Position numbers and translations under genes: made by a program
Shown here: in pieces, positions 42,282-52,982 of the stretch
Numbering within the stretch: position 1 is the first letter of the stretch
Layout: every line of letters starts with the position of its first letter
The notes under the pieces: generated by a model
The model's database searches: none
Seen by the model: only the letters and a program-made list of their open reading frames with translations
Told to the model about the DNA's origin: nothing
Origin: Poteriospumella lacustris
Taxonomy: Eukaryota > Sar > Chrysophyceae > Chromulinales > Dinobryaceae
Length of the DNA: 64,000 nucleotides
Reading direction: 5' to 3'
Assembly (NCBI GenBank): GCA_008000375.1
Contig: SMOI01000025.1
Span: 141,901-205,900 of the forward strand

Positions 42282-44803
42282 GACGATCGGTGGCCTGTCG
42301 CACGAGGCGGCGGGTGCGTCGGTGTCGACGTAGCCCCAGCAGCAGCAGCAGCTGTCGTGTCGGTTTTCTTCGTTGTCCGTCCCGCGGCGATGCCTCCGGT
42401 CGGACGCTCCTCCGACGGCGACGTATCGTCGGCGGCCGCGTACGTCTCGAACAAATGCAGCTCCCTGCGGCCGTGAAGCGCGACGAACTGCAGGCCGAAA
42501 TCCGACCAGAAGACGTCCGTCGCAGGCAAGCGACTCGCGCGCGCGCTTTGTTCCACGTTCCACAGCAACGGCAGCGGGTTCGCCGTGGACGTGTCGCGGG
42601 TCTTGCGCAGGCTGCCCTGCAGCGACCAGTTCGACATCGCCGCCAACGATTCACCCGCCGCCGAAGCGACGCTGCCCTCACCCAACGCGCGACCAGCCTC
42701 GCCCGGGCCCAGCGGGCCGTTGTCTGCGTCGTGGTCAGCGTCGCTGGCTGCCGGTTGAGAGGCGTCGTCAGCGCCGCCCGCGTCGTCGTCGGCATCGTCG
42801 TCGGCGCCGCTGTCCTCCTCCCGCAGCAGGTCGAAGACCGGCAGCTCCGCTTCCTTCGCCACCGCATCGACGGCGTCAGCGTCGTGGAGACTGCCCTCCG
42901 CGACGGACTCGGCGAGTGCCACCAGCGGAGCGTCGGTGGCGAAGCGCGCGTCGACGGTCAAACTGACCGCGTGCACCGCACCGGTGCGGTGCCCGCTGCA
43001 CAGCATCACGCGCTTCTCCTGACGCCAGCATCGACCGTCGCTGCTGGCCAAACACGTGACGTGGTGGCTGGGAAGCACGTTTTGATGCAGCAGCGCTCCC
43101 GTGACGACGTCCCAGAGCTGCAGCACGCCGAGCCAGTCGACGGTCACCACCGCGTTCAGCGCCGGCAGGACGAGGCTGCAGTCGATGACTTTGCTGCCCA
43201 CCGTCGCTGCGTCTTGGACGGGGAACGTGTTGTGGCCGTCCGGACGCAACGACCGTAGCTTGTGGTTGCCACGGTCACAGGGCAGCACGGCGCATGCGCC
43301 GACGCGCACCACTGACGCGATGCCCTTCGCCAGACGCACCTGCACCGCCTCGCGCGTCGACTCACAGAAACACTGTACGAGCACCGCTTTCAGATCGCGT
43401 TTCGACGTTACGGAGTCGTTGTCACCGCCGTAGACGTACGAGGCAGAGAGGGACGCGGTGGGCAACGTCGATGGCGGAGCGACGAAGACGGCGGAGGGTC
43501 CGTGCGAGGCGGGGAAGAGGACGAGGTCGTGCACCACGTGCAAACGGTTCGACTTCACCGAGATTTGCGCAATGGACAAGCGACCGCTCGTGTCGCCGAC
43601 GTAGGCGTACAGATTGCGCGGATCGATGTGCACCATGGTCACCTGCTGGCCCTCGCAGAAGGCCGCCTCGTCGAGGACGATGCTCCACTGCCCCACCACT
43701 TTGGACTCGCAGCTCCGCGTACGCGACTCCTCGTCACTGCCGCCTGCACGCACGTCGTCGTCTCGATTCCGGAAGTGGTATTTCCACAGCACAACGCGGC
43801 CATCGATGTCGCCACTCAGGGCGTAGTCACAACAGCCGTCGTGCACCGAGGACACGGCGCTGATTTGGCTTCGATGCGGCGTCGACAGCGATTCTCGCAT
43901 AGAATCCCACGTCGCCTCCTCGGTGACCTTCTCCCATGCGGCCAGGTTCAAGACCGACAGCTGACTGGACAGTCCGTTGCGACAGACCAAAGAGACGTCG
44001 CCTGCGGTGCTCTTCCAGATCGCGTACATCAGCGACTCGGACGCAGATGGACCCATCAGCTTCGCTATCCAGGCGTTCTCTAGCGATTTATTTGAGAACA
44101 ATAGACTCAGTGCCTGCTGATCTTGTGAGCAGTCCGCATCGTAGCGTAGCACCGTCACGCTCAGGTTGGTCTCCAGGACGATCAGATTCACGTCCGACAC
44201 GAAGGTCACCGTCGGATGGGAGCCCTCGGAGATATACAGGCCTATCTCTCTGGTGCTTGCTAAAGGATGCAAGAGGCGCAATTTCAACGAAGAGTCGTGG
44301 ACGAAATCGTCCGCGTTCGCCCAAATTTTCCCGCTCGGCGCCTGCGACTGTTGCGACCCGTCACCGGCAGCTTCTTGATTTTGCTGATAGAAATTGCTGA
44401 GGAACGGCGATCTTGTCGTCGGGGCTACAACGTCCCAGATTTCTTCCAAAACGCACACACCAATTTCGTCGCTAGTGAGCAACAATACAAAGTACAGCGC
44501 TTCGTCCTTCTCGACGATGCCGAAGCTGCGGACATTTTCAGCTAAGGGAATCGCTCTTTGCGATAAATCTTGATAGGGTATTGGGTGTGGGACATAAAAT
44601 AAATTCGAATCCAAGAGAAAGCTTACGCCATGCGACGAGAACTTCAGATTACTACATGCTCTCCCCGCCCAACTGGCAGCGTTGTTGAAGAGCACCTCGA
44701 TCTGCAGATCTTCCACATCGGGAGGATTGGCTCGATGCATCACATACACTTGGGCACTCTGATCCAACTGTACCGATAATGAATAGTGTCGTTGCTGCTT
44801 CAA
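41108..44803 (-). CDS. Large WD-repeat-like protein with 27-residue polyglutamine tract
   Basis: A single frame of 1231 residues. Several segments have WD40 character: SGDIDGRVVLWKY near 340, AYVGDTSGRLSIAQI near 410, and VDWLGVLQLWDVVTGALLHQ near 570, so the first 650 residues probably form one or two beta-propellers. An acidic Asp/Ala-rich segment follows (about 675-700). Residues about 842-868 are 27 consecutive glutamines. The last 300 residues contain scattered beta-type segments and end in VVVVLSNGFAVVLHL. No exact family is recognised. Length, propeller and C-terminal region would fit a ciliary or trafficking scaffold, but that is only a guess. No intron is apparent. Confidence 0.75.
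42200..42280. repeat. (CTG)27 / (CAG)27 trinucleotide repeat, coding polyQ
   Basis: Twenty-seven uninterrupted CTG units on the plus strand, read as CAG codons for glutamine in the minus-strand WD-repeat gene. Pure repeats of this length are usually unstable, so length variation between strains is likely. Confidence 0.97.
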
Positions 44804-45130
44804 AGCATTCCACCCAGGTTAAATGATTATAAATGTTTCATTGTGTTCGTTGGTCGCGTGCAACGACTCTTCAAATCAGGTGATGCATGACGACGACGAC
44901 GGCAACAGTCCGAGGTCCGAGGCATCAAAATGAAACGGCCACAACCCTCGTCGCAGCAGGAGGCTTCTTCCGCTGTGGGTGCTGTGTGGATGGATTCCGA
45001 AGAGTAAAGAAGCCGGGTTGAAATCTTCTTATTGAAGATTCTTTTCATGTATAGATCTTACTTCATCCCTTTCACAGTTACTCCGGTTACTTCTCTTATA
45101 CGCCGAGCTCTCTCCGTTACATCGTGAACC
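44804..45130. other. Divergent intergenic region
   Basis: About 327 bp between divergent genes, presumably holding both promoters. No motif or RNA gene is recognised. Confidence 0.4.
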
Positions 45131-46148
45131 ATGTCCCAAGTGAATGCTGTTGTGTCGTCCACATTGTTTGCCGCTTCTGCGGCCGTCTTTTTTGCATGGA
45201 AATTTGTCAACCAAAAGCCCAAACATGCTGCCAGAGTGAAGAAGATTGTCATTTATCCTGTGAAGTCCTGTGGTGGTATCGAACTGCAGTCCGCCATTGT
45301 GTCAAAGCGTGGATTTTTGTATGACCGAGCGTTCATGATTGTTGATGAGAAGGGAAACTTTGTGACGCAACGCAAGAAGCCTACCATGTCTCTCATCAGA
45401 ACGCAGTTGGACCACCAGCGCGGCCTGTTGATTCTGAACGCTCCGGGCATGTCGCAGCTCGAAGTCCCGTTGGCAGAGTCTGCTAACGAGGAGGTGCGCA
45501 CTGTCACCGTCTGGGGAGAGTCTTGCGAGGGACGCGTGATTGACACGCAAGGTTGGTTCTCCACATTCTTGGAACTCCCTTCGCTGGAGTTGGTTCGCAT
45601 GAGCAACAGTTGGGTCCGCCCCACCGACCCGAAGTATGCGCCGAAGGGACAAACAGGCTTTGCGGATGGATTTGCTTTCTTGCTGGCCTCAGAAGGAAGT
45701 GTCGAGGAAGTGAGCCGTCGCGCTAATTTTTCGGTGTCAATGGACCGTTTCCGACCGAATATCGTCGTCGACGAGTGCGAAGCCTTCGCCGAAGACTCGT
45801 GGACGAACATCGTCTTCGCCAGCCAGCCGGCCATGAAAGCGAAGGTCGCCCAACCATGCTCGCGATGTAGTATGCCTGATGTGGACCAAGAAACTGCTGT
45901 TTATGACAAGGAAATGCGCGTGAGTAAGGCATTGAAGACCTTCCGCACGGGCGAAGCTTTGAACCTGGAGGAGGAGAAGTGGAAGAAGCAGGTACGCTAC
46001 CTGCTCTGTCACGGATTGCCAAAGCATCGTGATTGATCTGAATCGTGCTTATCTGTGTTTGTTACAGTTGTTCTTTGGCCAACATATTGACCACGAATCA
46101 CAAGAAAACGTGGTCATCTCCGTGGGTGACAAAATCACGTTGGCGTAA
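45131..46148 (+). CDS. Mitochondrial amidoxime-reducing component-like MOSC protein (mARC)
   Basis: Two exons, 45131-45991 and 46068-46148, encode about 313 residues. An N-terminal hydrophobic helix (about 8-24) would anchor the protein, as in mARC1/2, which face the cytosol from the outer mitochondrial membrane. The MOSC N-terminal beta-barrel domain starts with KKIVIYPVKSCGGIEL. The MOSC domain has GFADGFAFLLAS, RFRPNIVV and the PCSRCSMPDVD motif, whose second Cys is the expected molybdenum ligand. Exon 2 supplies the family ending LFFGQHIDHE and VVISVGDKI, so the splice is well supported. mARC enzymes reduce N-hydroxylated compounds with cytochrome b5 and its reductase. The substrate in this organism is unknown. 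Confidence 0.9.
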
Positions 46149-46532
46149 ACGACGAATCGGCCCCCGCCCTATGCTACGTGGAGCACATCAGGGAAGCAAC
46201 AGGAACTTTGAAGGTATTCCATGGACCGCCAAAGGAGGAAATAAACGTGGACATGGTGCCGTGAATTCAGCAGCCACTCCCATATAATACAGACGTAAAT
46301 GAAGCATAAGATATGTGGACAAAAGCAAGCGCCGTAACCGACTGAGCTTGCCGGCCGAACTATTTCCGGTCGGAATCACTTCGATCATTGTCGCTGGAAA
46401 TCTGCCGAACAATGGCAGCCCACGACGCACAAAAGCGATTCAACACTGACGCTTGCAAGCGATCGGTGGAGCTAGATGCGTGAAACAACGGTGAGACACC
46501 TGCAGATGTACTCGAGGAGCAACGTTCACTTA
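46149..46532. other. Convergent intergenic region
   Basis: About 384 bp after the mARC-like gene and before the stop of the small minus-strand gene. It may include a 3' exon of that gene (see its entry). No clear gene is seen. Confidence 0.35.
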
Positions 46533-47093
46533 CTATTGCATGCGCGCCGGAAGACGCTGCAGAGCGCCTCCTCCATTCACCCAGAGCTTGGTCACGGAAC
46601 GCTCTACTGATGCTGCAATTTTTTCGAAATCGCTGAGAGCAGTTGTATTAGAACTTGTCACAATACGTTCCTCCGTCTCCGTACGCGACTTCTCTGACGA
46701 CTTTATTCGGTTGGTCGCCTCGGCGCTTAGGGTAGCAGGATGATCGTTTGGCAACGGTCTACGCGGAGCTATTCCTGCATTTAATGGGAAGCCACCAGAA
46801 TTCTTTGGTGCGATGGGGGGTTTCAGAGTATCTTCGGGGGTGGCGGTCTTTCTTTCGTTGTCATACGACGCCACGATGGGGACACCGAACTTGAGGATGG
46901 GAACTTGACCTTGGCGATGCATTCGGCTGCTCGCTTGCGACAGACCTAACATTGAAAGACGGGGATGCATTAGAGAGGAAGACGGAAAATGCAACGCACC
47001 GGCATTGGACTGACCGAACATAAAAATTTTTGCCTTCGGAGGAACGACGGGAACATTCTCCAACAATTTCATATCCTCCTCCGATATTTTCAC
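46533..47093 (-). CDS. Hypothetical protein, exon structure uncertain
   Basis: An open frame of 186 codons, not recognised. The product is Ser/Pro/Ala-rich and probably disordered, with a short acidic start (KISEEDMKLLENVPVVPP). Two details suggest more exons. A 54-nt in-frame stretch begins GTGCG and ends TTAG, and looks like an intron (SNAG joined to LSQAS). The last codons overlap a good donor, GTAAGT, just before the stop, with possible 3' exons further left. The direction is supported only by these splice-like sites and frame length, so the gene could be wrong. A start further upstream with a 5' exon is also possible. Confidence 0.4.
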   Translation of the reverse strand: MKISEEDMKLLENVPVVPPKAKIFMFGQSNAGALHFPSSSLMHPRLSMLGLSQASSRMHRQGQVPILKFGVPIVASYDNERKTATPEDTLKPPIAPKNSGGFPLNAGIAPRRPLPNDHPATLSAEATNRIKSSEKSRTETEERIVTSSNTTALSDFEKIAASVERSVTKLWVNGGGALQRLPARMQ

Positions 47094-47862
47094 AGAAGCT
47101 TTGTATTGTAGCCTATAACAAACTCTCTCATAAGATTCGACGGAGCGATCAACACGGCCAGGAAAACACGAAAATTACCCATAGCATGTTGGCCGCTGAC
47201 CCTGATCGGCCATAGCTTTCGACAAAAAACTGATCCCGACGCAATTCCAGCATTCATTATCACCCGCTTTTAACACCAAATTCGACGAGCTGGGCTTCAC
47301 GTCATTTTTATCACTGGTACTCATTTTGGAAAATGCAATGAAAACTGCAAAAAGCGAAGAGAGAAAATTTCTTTGGCGGACGATTAATTCAACACCTTCG
47401 ATGCAAATAAATCACTTGAATTTAAAGCTACACAAGCAGCACGTCAATACGCAATACCCAATATTGCGTAGTGAAAACAATCTGCAGCGCTTTCTTCTTA
47501 TTCTTCTTCCACAGGAGATTCGATGTGTTCAACGAACACGATTAGGTTGCAAAAGAAAGCGGTGGACGTGGTCACTCACCGCAGCAGAGCAGCGGAGCGT
47601 TGCGTTGAGAAACTTCCGACGTCGTCGTCATCGCGGCAGGCACGGGTCGGACCGTCGGACCGCCAATCTTCTTGTCACATCATCCACCTTCGTTGTCCAT
47701 CCAAAGTTATCTTGTGTTTGGAAGCATTTCAGAATCTTACTGTGACCTTCAGGGTAGTGAAAAAGTGGCAACGAGGTTGCTCTGATTTGGTGTGTGACAA
47801 GGTGTGGTGTGGTTTTGATATACCGACCGTCGTAAGCAGAAGGAAGTACACAGTAGGCAGTC
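47094..47862. other. Intergenic region, 769 bp
   Basis: AT-richer than its surroundings. A plus-strand open frame at about 47326-47745 has no recognisable product and no conserved feature. It presumably includes promoters for the genes on either side. No RNA gene is recognised. Confidence 0.35.
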
Positions 47863-49353
47863 ATGGGAGGTTTTTCATTTTTGTGGATTAACATCGTGTT
47901 TTCTCTGCTTGTGGGGACATTTCTCTACATTCGTCAGAATGATATTTCGGAGGCTTCTTTCAGTCCCCTCAACAATGTCATGCTGGGCATTGCGGGTCTG
48001 TCCACGTTTTCATTGTTCTGGTCGCCGTGTAAGACATGGGGGACTCTGGTCCGCCGTTTGGCTCTCATTTTGTTAGTTCTGATGCACTTAAAGACTCAAC
48101 TTGATTCAACGAGCCGTTTTGCACAGATTAAACCAAGGAAGGGGGGCTCAGTGGCCCTTGTTACTGGTGGAAATGGATCATTGGGGCGCAATGTCGCTGC
48201 ATCATTGTTGGAATTGGACGTCAACGTGGTTTTGGCTTGCCGCGACCTGAGTAAATGCCAGCAGACAGTGAACATGCTAAAGAATCAGCTCCCTTCCAAG
48301 TCTTCTCGCATTTCTTCTGCCGCTTATGCTCTGGACTTGTCCAGTTTGACAAGTGTCCGAACCTTCGCAGAGAAGTTTCAAGAAGAACACGGACGATTGG
48401 ACTACTTGGTTCATGCAGCCGGCTCTCTACATGCTGGTGGTATAAAATCTCACGATGGATTGGAGGAGTCGTTTGCGTCGCTTTACCTATCGCCATTTGC
48501 TCTGTCCCACTGGCTTATGCCGCTGCTGATGAAGCCTGTAGACCACAACCCCTTCGGAGCCAATGCCGCACGAATCATCTCTGTGGTGTCGCATGCCGCT
48601 TTCACTGGACATTTCAATGCGTCAATGCTCAACCGAGAAACGAAGGGGGATTTTGAGACTGAGTTCACTGACAATTGTGGCAAAGAAGGGTCGCTGGACA
48701 CGTTTTCGTCGTTCTGGTGTATCATGGGCAAGCCACCTCTCGGCAACAAAACCAAGCAGAACGGCTATTCTAGAGCGATGCTCAGTGTTCTACTGGGAAC
48801 TCAAGAGTTGCAACGTCGCATCGACCAATTCCACTCGATCCCGCCGCATAATGCCACGCATCGTCGCGTGGTGACTGCCACCGTCAACCCTGGCATGGTG
48901 TCGTCCACGATCTCTCCGATTCACACCATTTTCGGCCCTATCCTTCGTCCTGGGACAGTGGCAGCAACGTTGGTGAGCTATGCTCTGCTATCAGACGCCT
49001 ATCTCCCATCTAGCTACATTGATTCATCATTCAATGCGCAAGACTTGGCAGGCTACCGAGAACAAGGACTGGAGACACATCTCACGGCGTTTCCGCAGCT
49101 GGTCGATGCTGGGTTGGACTTTTTAACCCCTCCGCCTTCAACAGGAGTGTACTCTTCATCGATGGTGAAATTCAATGGGTTGCAGTTGATTGACGGCGAC
49201 CTGTCTGCGCATCATCGCACCGTGTCCGCCCGTCTGTACGACGTGTCATTACAATTCATTGCGGACGAGCGTGATGCTCACCCGATGTACACCACGAAGG
49301 TGGAAGCATCTGCCACGACGTTCAAGTTCCTCCGTCGTAGCGTTAGAAAATAA
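47863..49353 (+). CDS. Membrane-anchored short-chain dehydrogenase/reductase lacking the catalytic lysine
   Basis: A 496-residue single-exon protein. Two to three hydrophobic helices occupy residues 4-77, so the enzyme domain is membrane-attached. The Rossmann fold starts with TGGNGSLG (101-108), the SDR TGxxxGxG dinucleotide-binding motif. RLDYLVHAAGS stands in place of the NNAG motif. A serine is present before the active site (ISVVSHAAF). The catalytic YxxxK motif should fall at GYSRAML: Tyr302 is there, but the Lys position is Met306. It resembles retinol-dehydrogenase-like SDRs in general layout and has an extra C-terminal region of about 130 residues. With Lys missing, normal SDR chemistry is doubtful. 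It could be a non-catalytic or altered enzyme. Confidence 0.82.
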   Translation: MGGFSFLWINIVFSLLVGTFLYIRQNDISEASFSPLNNVMLGIAGLSTFSLFWSPCKTWGTLVRRLALILLVLMHLKTQLDSTSRFAQIKPRKGGSVALVTGGNGSLGRNVAASLLELDVNVVLACRDLSKCQQTVNMLKNQLPSKSSRISSAAYALDLSSLTSVRTFAEKFQEEHGRLDYLVHAAGSLHAGGIKSHDGLEESFASLYLSPFALSHWLMPLLMKPVDHNPFGANAARIISVVSHAAFTGHFNASMLNRETKGDFETEFTDNCGKEGSLDTFSSFWCIMGKPPLGNKTKQNGYSRAMLSVLLGTQELQRRIDQFHSIPPHNATHRRVVTATVNPGMVSSTISPIHTIFGPILRPGTVAATLVSYALLSDAYLPSSYIDSSFNAQDLAGYREQGLETHLTAFPQLVDAGLDFLTPPPSTGVYSSSMVKFNGLQLIDGDLSAHHRTVSARLYDVSLQFIADERDAHPMYTTKVEASATTFKFLRRSVRK

Positions 49354-49414
49354 AATAAACACCGAGCACCGAGCACGGAGCAGTGTCATTGCAGTGTCAT
49401 TGCTGTAAAGCGGC

Positions 49415-50653
49415 TCAATCGTCGTCTAAGATAATGATCTCGTCGTATGTCCTCCCCGTTTTCGCTGCCGTTGCTGCTGGCTCGGGCACCGACGATGATG
49501 TGAGCTCAGAACTACCACTGTCAGTCTTTTCATAGAACCACATTGGCGGAGACCTTTTCGAATGGTCAGCGTCATCATAGCGAAGCATCCGCAGCAATTT
49601 CGACAACAGAAAATACGGTGCCTCTCGAGCCTCGGTGGTCATCGCTGCCGCGCCAGACGTACTGGGAAGGAGAACCACGACGCTGTTTTGTAAAAGAAGC
49701 GGCCAATCAGGCGGCTTTGACAATTGGACTCCGAAATATGTCTTCCCTTCTTCGCCGGGTAAATGCCAGAGGCCACGTTGAAATTCGTCATGCAGTTCGA
49801 CGGGAATTGGCGACCGGTCTCGTTGGCCAACAGCCTCCTCACGACTCTCACCGTCGTCGCTGAGCACAATCGTCTCAACCGCTTCTTTTCCATCACCATC
49901 ATCATCAACTTTCCGCAACTTTGATGGGGCAGCATCGTAGAACATGTCGAGCTTCACCAACGCATCGGAGCCTTTGCGCTTTCGTGAATGATCGGTCTTC
50001 TTCTCGTTGGCAAAGAGGGCGCGATATTGACGTACTCCAGCAAACGCAACAACACGCGGATACGCCATCTCAATCGGAATACCACAATCCTGACTCACTC
50101 GATGACAGTGGTCAATCAGACGTGCGTATAAACTGGCTTTGGAAGCGACGAGGTTGTCGTCGTCGATTTTGGCCGAGTGCGTCTCACAATGACCCAGCAG
50201 ACAATCCGTGAAACCGATTCCAACCTGAGACGGGCAATGCTGATCATCGTAACACGTGAACGACTTGGGAACTATACCCGTTTTACTGAGGATTGGCCAC
50301 ATTCTGTTGGCAGGATTCGCGTAGTAATGGCCCTTCGTCCATGATTGATGGCTCGGGTTGTGTCCAATGATGACCATTCGCAGCGCTCGCTCAACGGCCG
50401 AATTCGGAGATTTGTAGAGTTCTTGAAGCCCTACCCCGGCAACCACACTCCTCTCTTGTGTTGACGCTGATGACGATGGTAATGCTGACGCTGTATTCCC
50501 CTCTCGATTGGAGGTTGCGGTTTTGCTGGACGACACCGACTCGACCATCTCGCGAGACGCATATGGTCGAACGGAAGAGAGATGGTCAGTAGTCAGTTTA
50601 CGAGGAGGGGACCCCGTTGGGGTTGGACGATAAGCAAACTTGGAGAAGTCCAT
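49415..50653 (-). CDS. Uracil/thymine-DNA glycosylase of the TDG/MUG family
   Basis: A 412-residue single-exon protein. After a disordered Ser-rich N-terminus, motif 1 reads VIIGHNPSHQSWTKGHYYAN (about 94-113) and continues PANRMW, which matches the GxNPG..HYYxxPxNxFW region of TDG and MUG. The catalytic Asn would be N99. A central insertion (about 215-295) is Lys/Arg-rich, then acidic. Motif 2 is likely LLPSTSGAAA near 345, in place of the MPSSSAR or LPNPSG loop. The family removes U, T or modified bases from mismatches in base-excision repair. The GHNPS form differs from GINPG at two positions, so substrate range cannot be predicted. Its 3' end is 61 bp from the end of the SDR gene, facing it. 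Confidence 0.82.
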   Translation of the reverse strand: MDFSKFAYRPTPTGSPPRKLTTDHLSSVRPYASREMVESVSSSKTATSNREGNTASALPSSSASTQERSVVAGVGLQELYKSPNSAVERALRMVIIGHNPSHQSWTKGHYYANPANRMWPILSKTGIVPKSFTCYDDQHCPSQVGIGFTDCLLGHCETHSAKIDDDNLVASKASLYARLIDHCHRVSQDCGIPIEMAYPRVVAFAGVRQYRALFANEKKTDHSRKRKGSDALVKLDMFYDAAPSKLRKVDDDGDGKEAVETIVLSDDGESREEAVGQRDRSPIPVELHDEFQRGLWHLPGEEGKTYFGVQLSKPPDWPLLLQNSVVVLLPSTSGAAAMTTEAREAPYFLLSKLLRMLRYDDADHSKRSPPMWFYEKTDSGSSELTSSSVPEPAATAAKTGRTYDEIIILDDD

Positions 50654-50895
50654 CTCGTTGCCCAGCAGTGAAGTGAATCCAGTGACAAACGAGTAGTGTT
50701 CACACGAAAGTTGTCTCTCTTGTTGTCTCTCTTCAAGCCCACGTTATGTCGCTTAGTGCATGTAATCCATGGCAAAAAATCGGATCCTTGATTTTGAGGT
50801 GTACGGCCAACTTTAAGTTGTGATATATCATCAGTCCTTTTGAATCGAATAGACATCGCGATGTCTCGCGTCTCCCAGCACCGCCACGCCCAACG

Positions 50896-50939
<44 letters not shown>

Positions 50940-51152
50940 GTACCGTGCCCTCCACGTTGGCGGATCTTCTGACGAGACCAGCTGCCCTGTCAATCTTCTT
51001 ATTTTGTTGAAGTTGTTTCATCACGTTCGGTGCTTCATTCAGTCTCCAATCGCCTGGTTACTTTTTGTTTCATCTGGGCGGAATTCCCTTTGTTACTTTA
51101 AAACCTTGCTCCTGACTTGATCATCCAGCTGATTATTAGTACAACAACCATC
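50654..51152. other. Divergent intergenic region with (CGT)14
   Basis: About 500 bp between divergent genes. It contains a pure triplet repeat (listed separately) and otherwise no recognised motif. Presumed promoters of the glycosylase gene and the next plus-strand gene. Confidence 0.4.
50898..50939. repeat. (CGT)14 microsatellite
   Basis: Fourteen uninterrupted CGT triplets in the intergenic region upstream of two divergent genes. Confidence 0.95.
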
Positions 51153-52367
51153 ATGTCATTGCTTCATCGAACAGTATACGAAGACTCTGAGAAAGTGGCC
51201 GTGCGATTGCCTTTTTGTGATAAATTGCAAAGTATTCATCCAGGTGGTTCTTTTCAGTTGCTGAAAGATCCGCTGAAGGAGAAAGAGGCCGTCATTGTTG
51301 GTATGTTTGTGTTGCGCCCGGCGGACGCACCTGCCTTTTCTGAACCTCTCCTTGATGGTGATGGAAAGCCGTCAACGGCTGTCTACAATCCAGACCTTGA
51401 TTGGGTATATAACATTGAGGGGTTTACTGGCGGGTGGCTGATCGCCAATTTCAATGGGATCGACGCATATCGTCTTGGGATGCAATACGGCGTGTCGGAT
51501 GCGGTGATTTGCAGCTCGAACATTGTCTGTACCGATGGTATCGACACAGAAACAACCCCCGGATACACTTGGCAACCCTACAACCCTTTGAATTGGTCTT
51601 CTGTTGCCTCTATTGACCCAAATATGGTCGAAAAGGTTGCTGAAACGAGGGCCATTTGGCAGAAGATGGGTTACTTGTCGGCACGTAAATACCCCGCGCA
51701 AATTATCTTTACCGCGAGTGGAATGAATTTCGAAAATAGCCCAGACTTTCTCGAAGGTGCTTTGTTCACAAAGAAGCACCCTGACGGGAGTGATATCGAA
51801 GTCTACATCATCACCAGCCAGCTGGGTGCCGCACGTATCCGTGAGCGTTGTGCCAAGTTCAATTTGACGGATCGTATCGACAAAATGCTCATTGTGATTC
51901 CTCCACACGCCGACAAGGCAGCACCGGGTGAGTTAAGCGTTGATATGGACATCTCGGTGATCCCGAAGATTCTTTTCGACGAGTACGACATGAAGGTCGT
52001 CAACCACGACGGCGGACAGAAGATCTTAGCCCAGTTCTGTCGCGAGGGGGTGATGGCTCAAATGAACTTGACATTGGGACGTCAGATTACGGTTCGTGAG
52101 GCGCTACAGGGCATGTCGCACATTCCTCAAGAAAAGAAAGACGTGGCATTCGCAAACTACAGCGAGCGATTGTTCCATTTCTTCAATTATTACTCAGAGC
52201 CGGCCGGTGCATCAGTTGATGCGGAGGTGGCGGTGGCGACGAGAAAACCTTGCCATGGAATTCCTCCCACCCTGCCCATCGTGTCGATTATTGAAGATCC
52301 TCGAGATGAAATCAGTGTGTACGTGTTTGATACTCGCGGAGGCTTTGATTTCTCGAGAACTGCGTAA
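51153..52367 (+). CDS. Protein of unknown function, 404 residues
   Basis: A single-exon frame. The ATG at 51153 (MSLLHRTVYEDSEKV) is preferred over 51117, because the latter adds only Ile/Thr-rich residues and 51153 has an A three bases upstream (atcATG). The sequence looks like a soluble globular enzyme: long stretches of alternating beta and alpha segments, with DWVYNIEGFTGGWLIANFNG near 82, GVSDAVICSSNIVCTDG near 115, IEVYIITSQLGAARIRERC near 215 and MDISVIPKILFDEYDMKVVN near 266. The layout faintly recalls the RibD-C/dihydrofolate-reductase fold, but I cannot show the active site, so I do not assign a function. No signal peptide or membrane helix is seen. Confidence 0.7.
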   Translation: MSLLHRTVYEDSEKVAVRLPFCDKLQSIHPGGSFQLLKDPLKEKEAVIVGMFVLRPADAPAFSEPLLDGDGKPSTAVYNPDLDWVYNIEGFTGGWLIANFNGIDAYRLGMQYGVSDAVICSSNIVCTDGIDTETTPGYTWQPYNPLNWSSVASIDPNMVEKVAETRAIWQKMGYLSARKYPAQIIFTASGMNFENSPDFLEGALFTKKHPDGSDIEVYIITSQLGAARIRERCAKFNLTDRIDKMLIVIPPHADKAAPGELSVDMDISVIPKILFDEYDMKVVNHDGGQKILAQFCREGVMAQMNLTLGRQITVREALQGMSHIPQEKKDVAFANYSERLFHFFNYYSEPAGASVDAEVAVATRKPCHGIPPTLPIVSIIEDPRDEISVYVFDTRGGFDFSRTA

Positions 52368-52832
52368 AGTGGCGCTGTCAGAATAGGAAGGCTATTAGAA
52401 TTAGAACTGACGCGGAAGTTTTGTAGGTATTAGCTCTATGTAACCATTAATACTTTTAGGATCACCACTTTCTCCACCAAGTGATACAAGCAACTGCGCG
52501 TTACAACCACCTGTTTATTTGTGCTGATTCACTGCATGCGAATCAACATAAACCCGTTGGGTACAGTCAGTACTGACTGTAATCCTTAGCAGGAAAACGG
52601 TATAAATCAGAGTAGAACCTAATGTTGTGGTGGAATGGTCTGCATCCAATGGTGTCTTGACCTACATTTATACCAAAGTAACGAGACATACACTGCTACA
52701 CGGTTAGAGGCAACAGCAGCGGAGGACACCTACCGAAACGACCGACCGTTTCTCTTCCTCGGTCCTCCCGGTCGGCTCTTCCGTCTTGGCTCTGTTTCGA
52801 GTTGGCGAAAATCGATCTGTGTTGTTTCGGGT
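52368..52832. other. Intergenic region leading into palindrome 3
   Basis: About 465 bp. The right part (about 52660-52832) is still similar, with mismatches and gaps, to the opposite strand at about 56873-57075, for example the shared ACGACCGACCGTTTCTCTTC block. It is therefore a diverged outer extension of the palindrome arm. No gene is recognised. Confidence 0.55.
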
Positions 52833-52982
52833 GAGATCACGTACGACGGATCACATTGTATCGGTATATCTGCCCATTTGTGACTCTGAAGGAAAGTGGG
52901 TGGTCTTGCGTGTTGCCATTCGTCTGCGATTTACAGCTTGATTTGTTGCGCCGGATAAGTTCGCTCTGAGGAACCGGCAAAG

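Noticed and set aside
42123-42476. Plus-strand open frame with a polycysteine or polyalanine run over the CTG repeat
   Set aside because: This is the shadow of the CAG repeat in other frames. The minus-strand frame of 1231 codons with WD-like motifs is the real gene.
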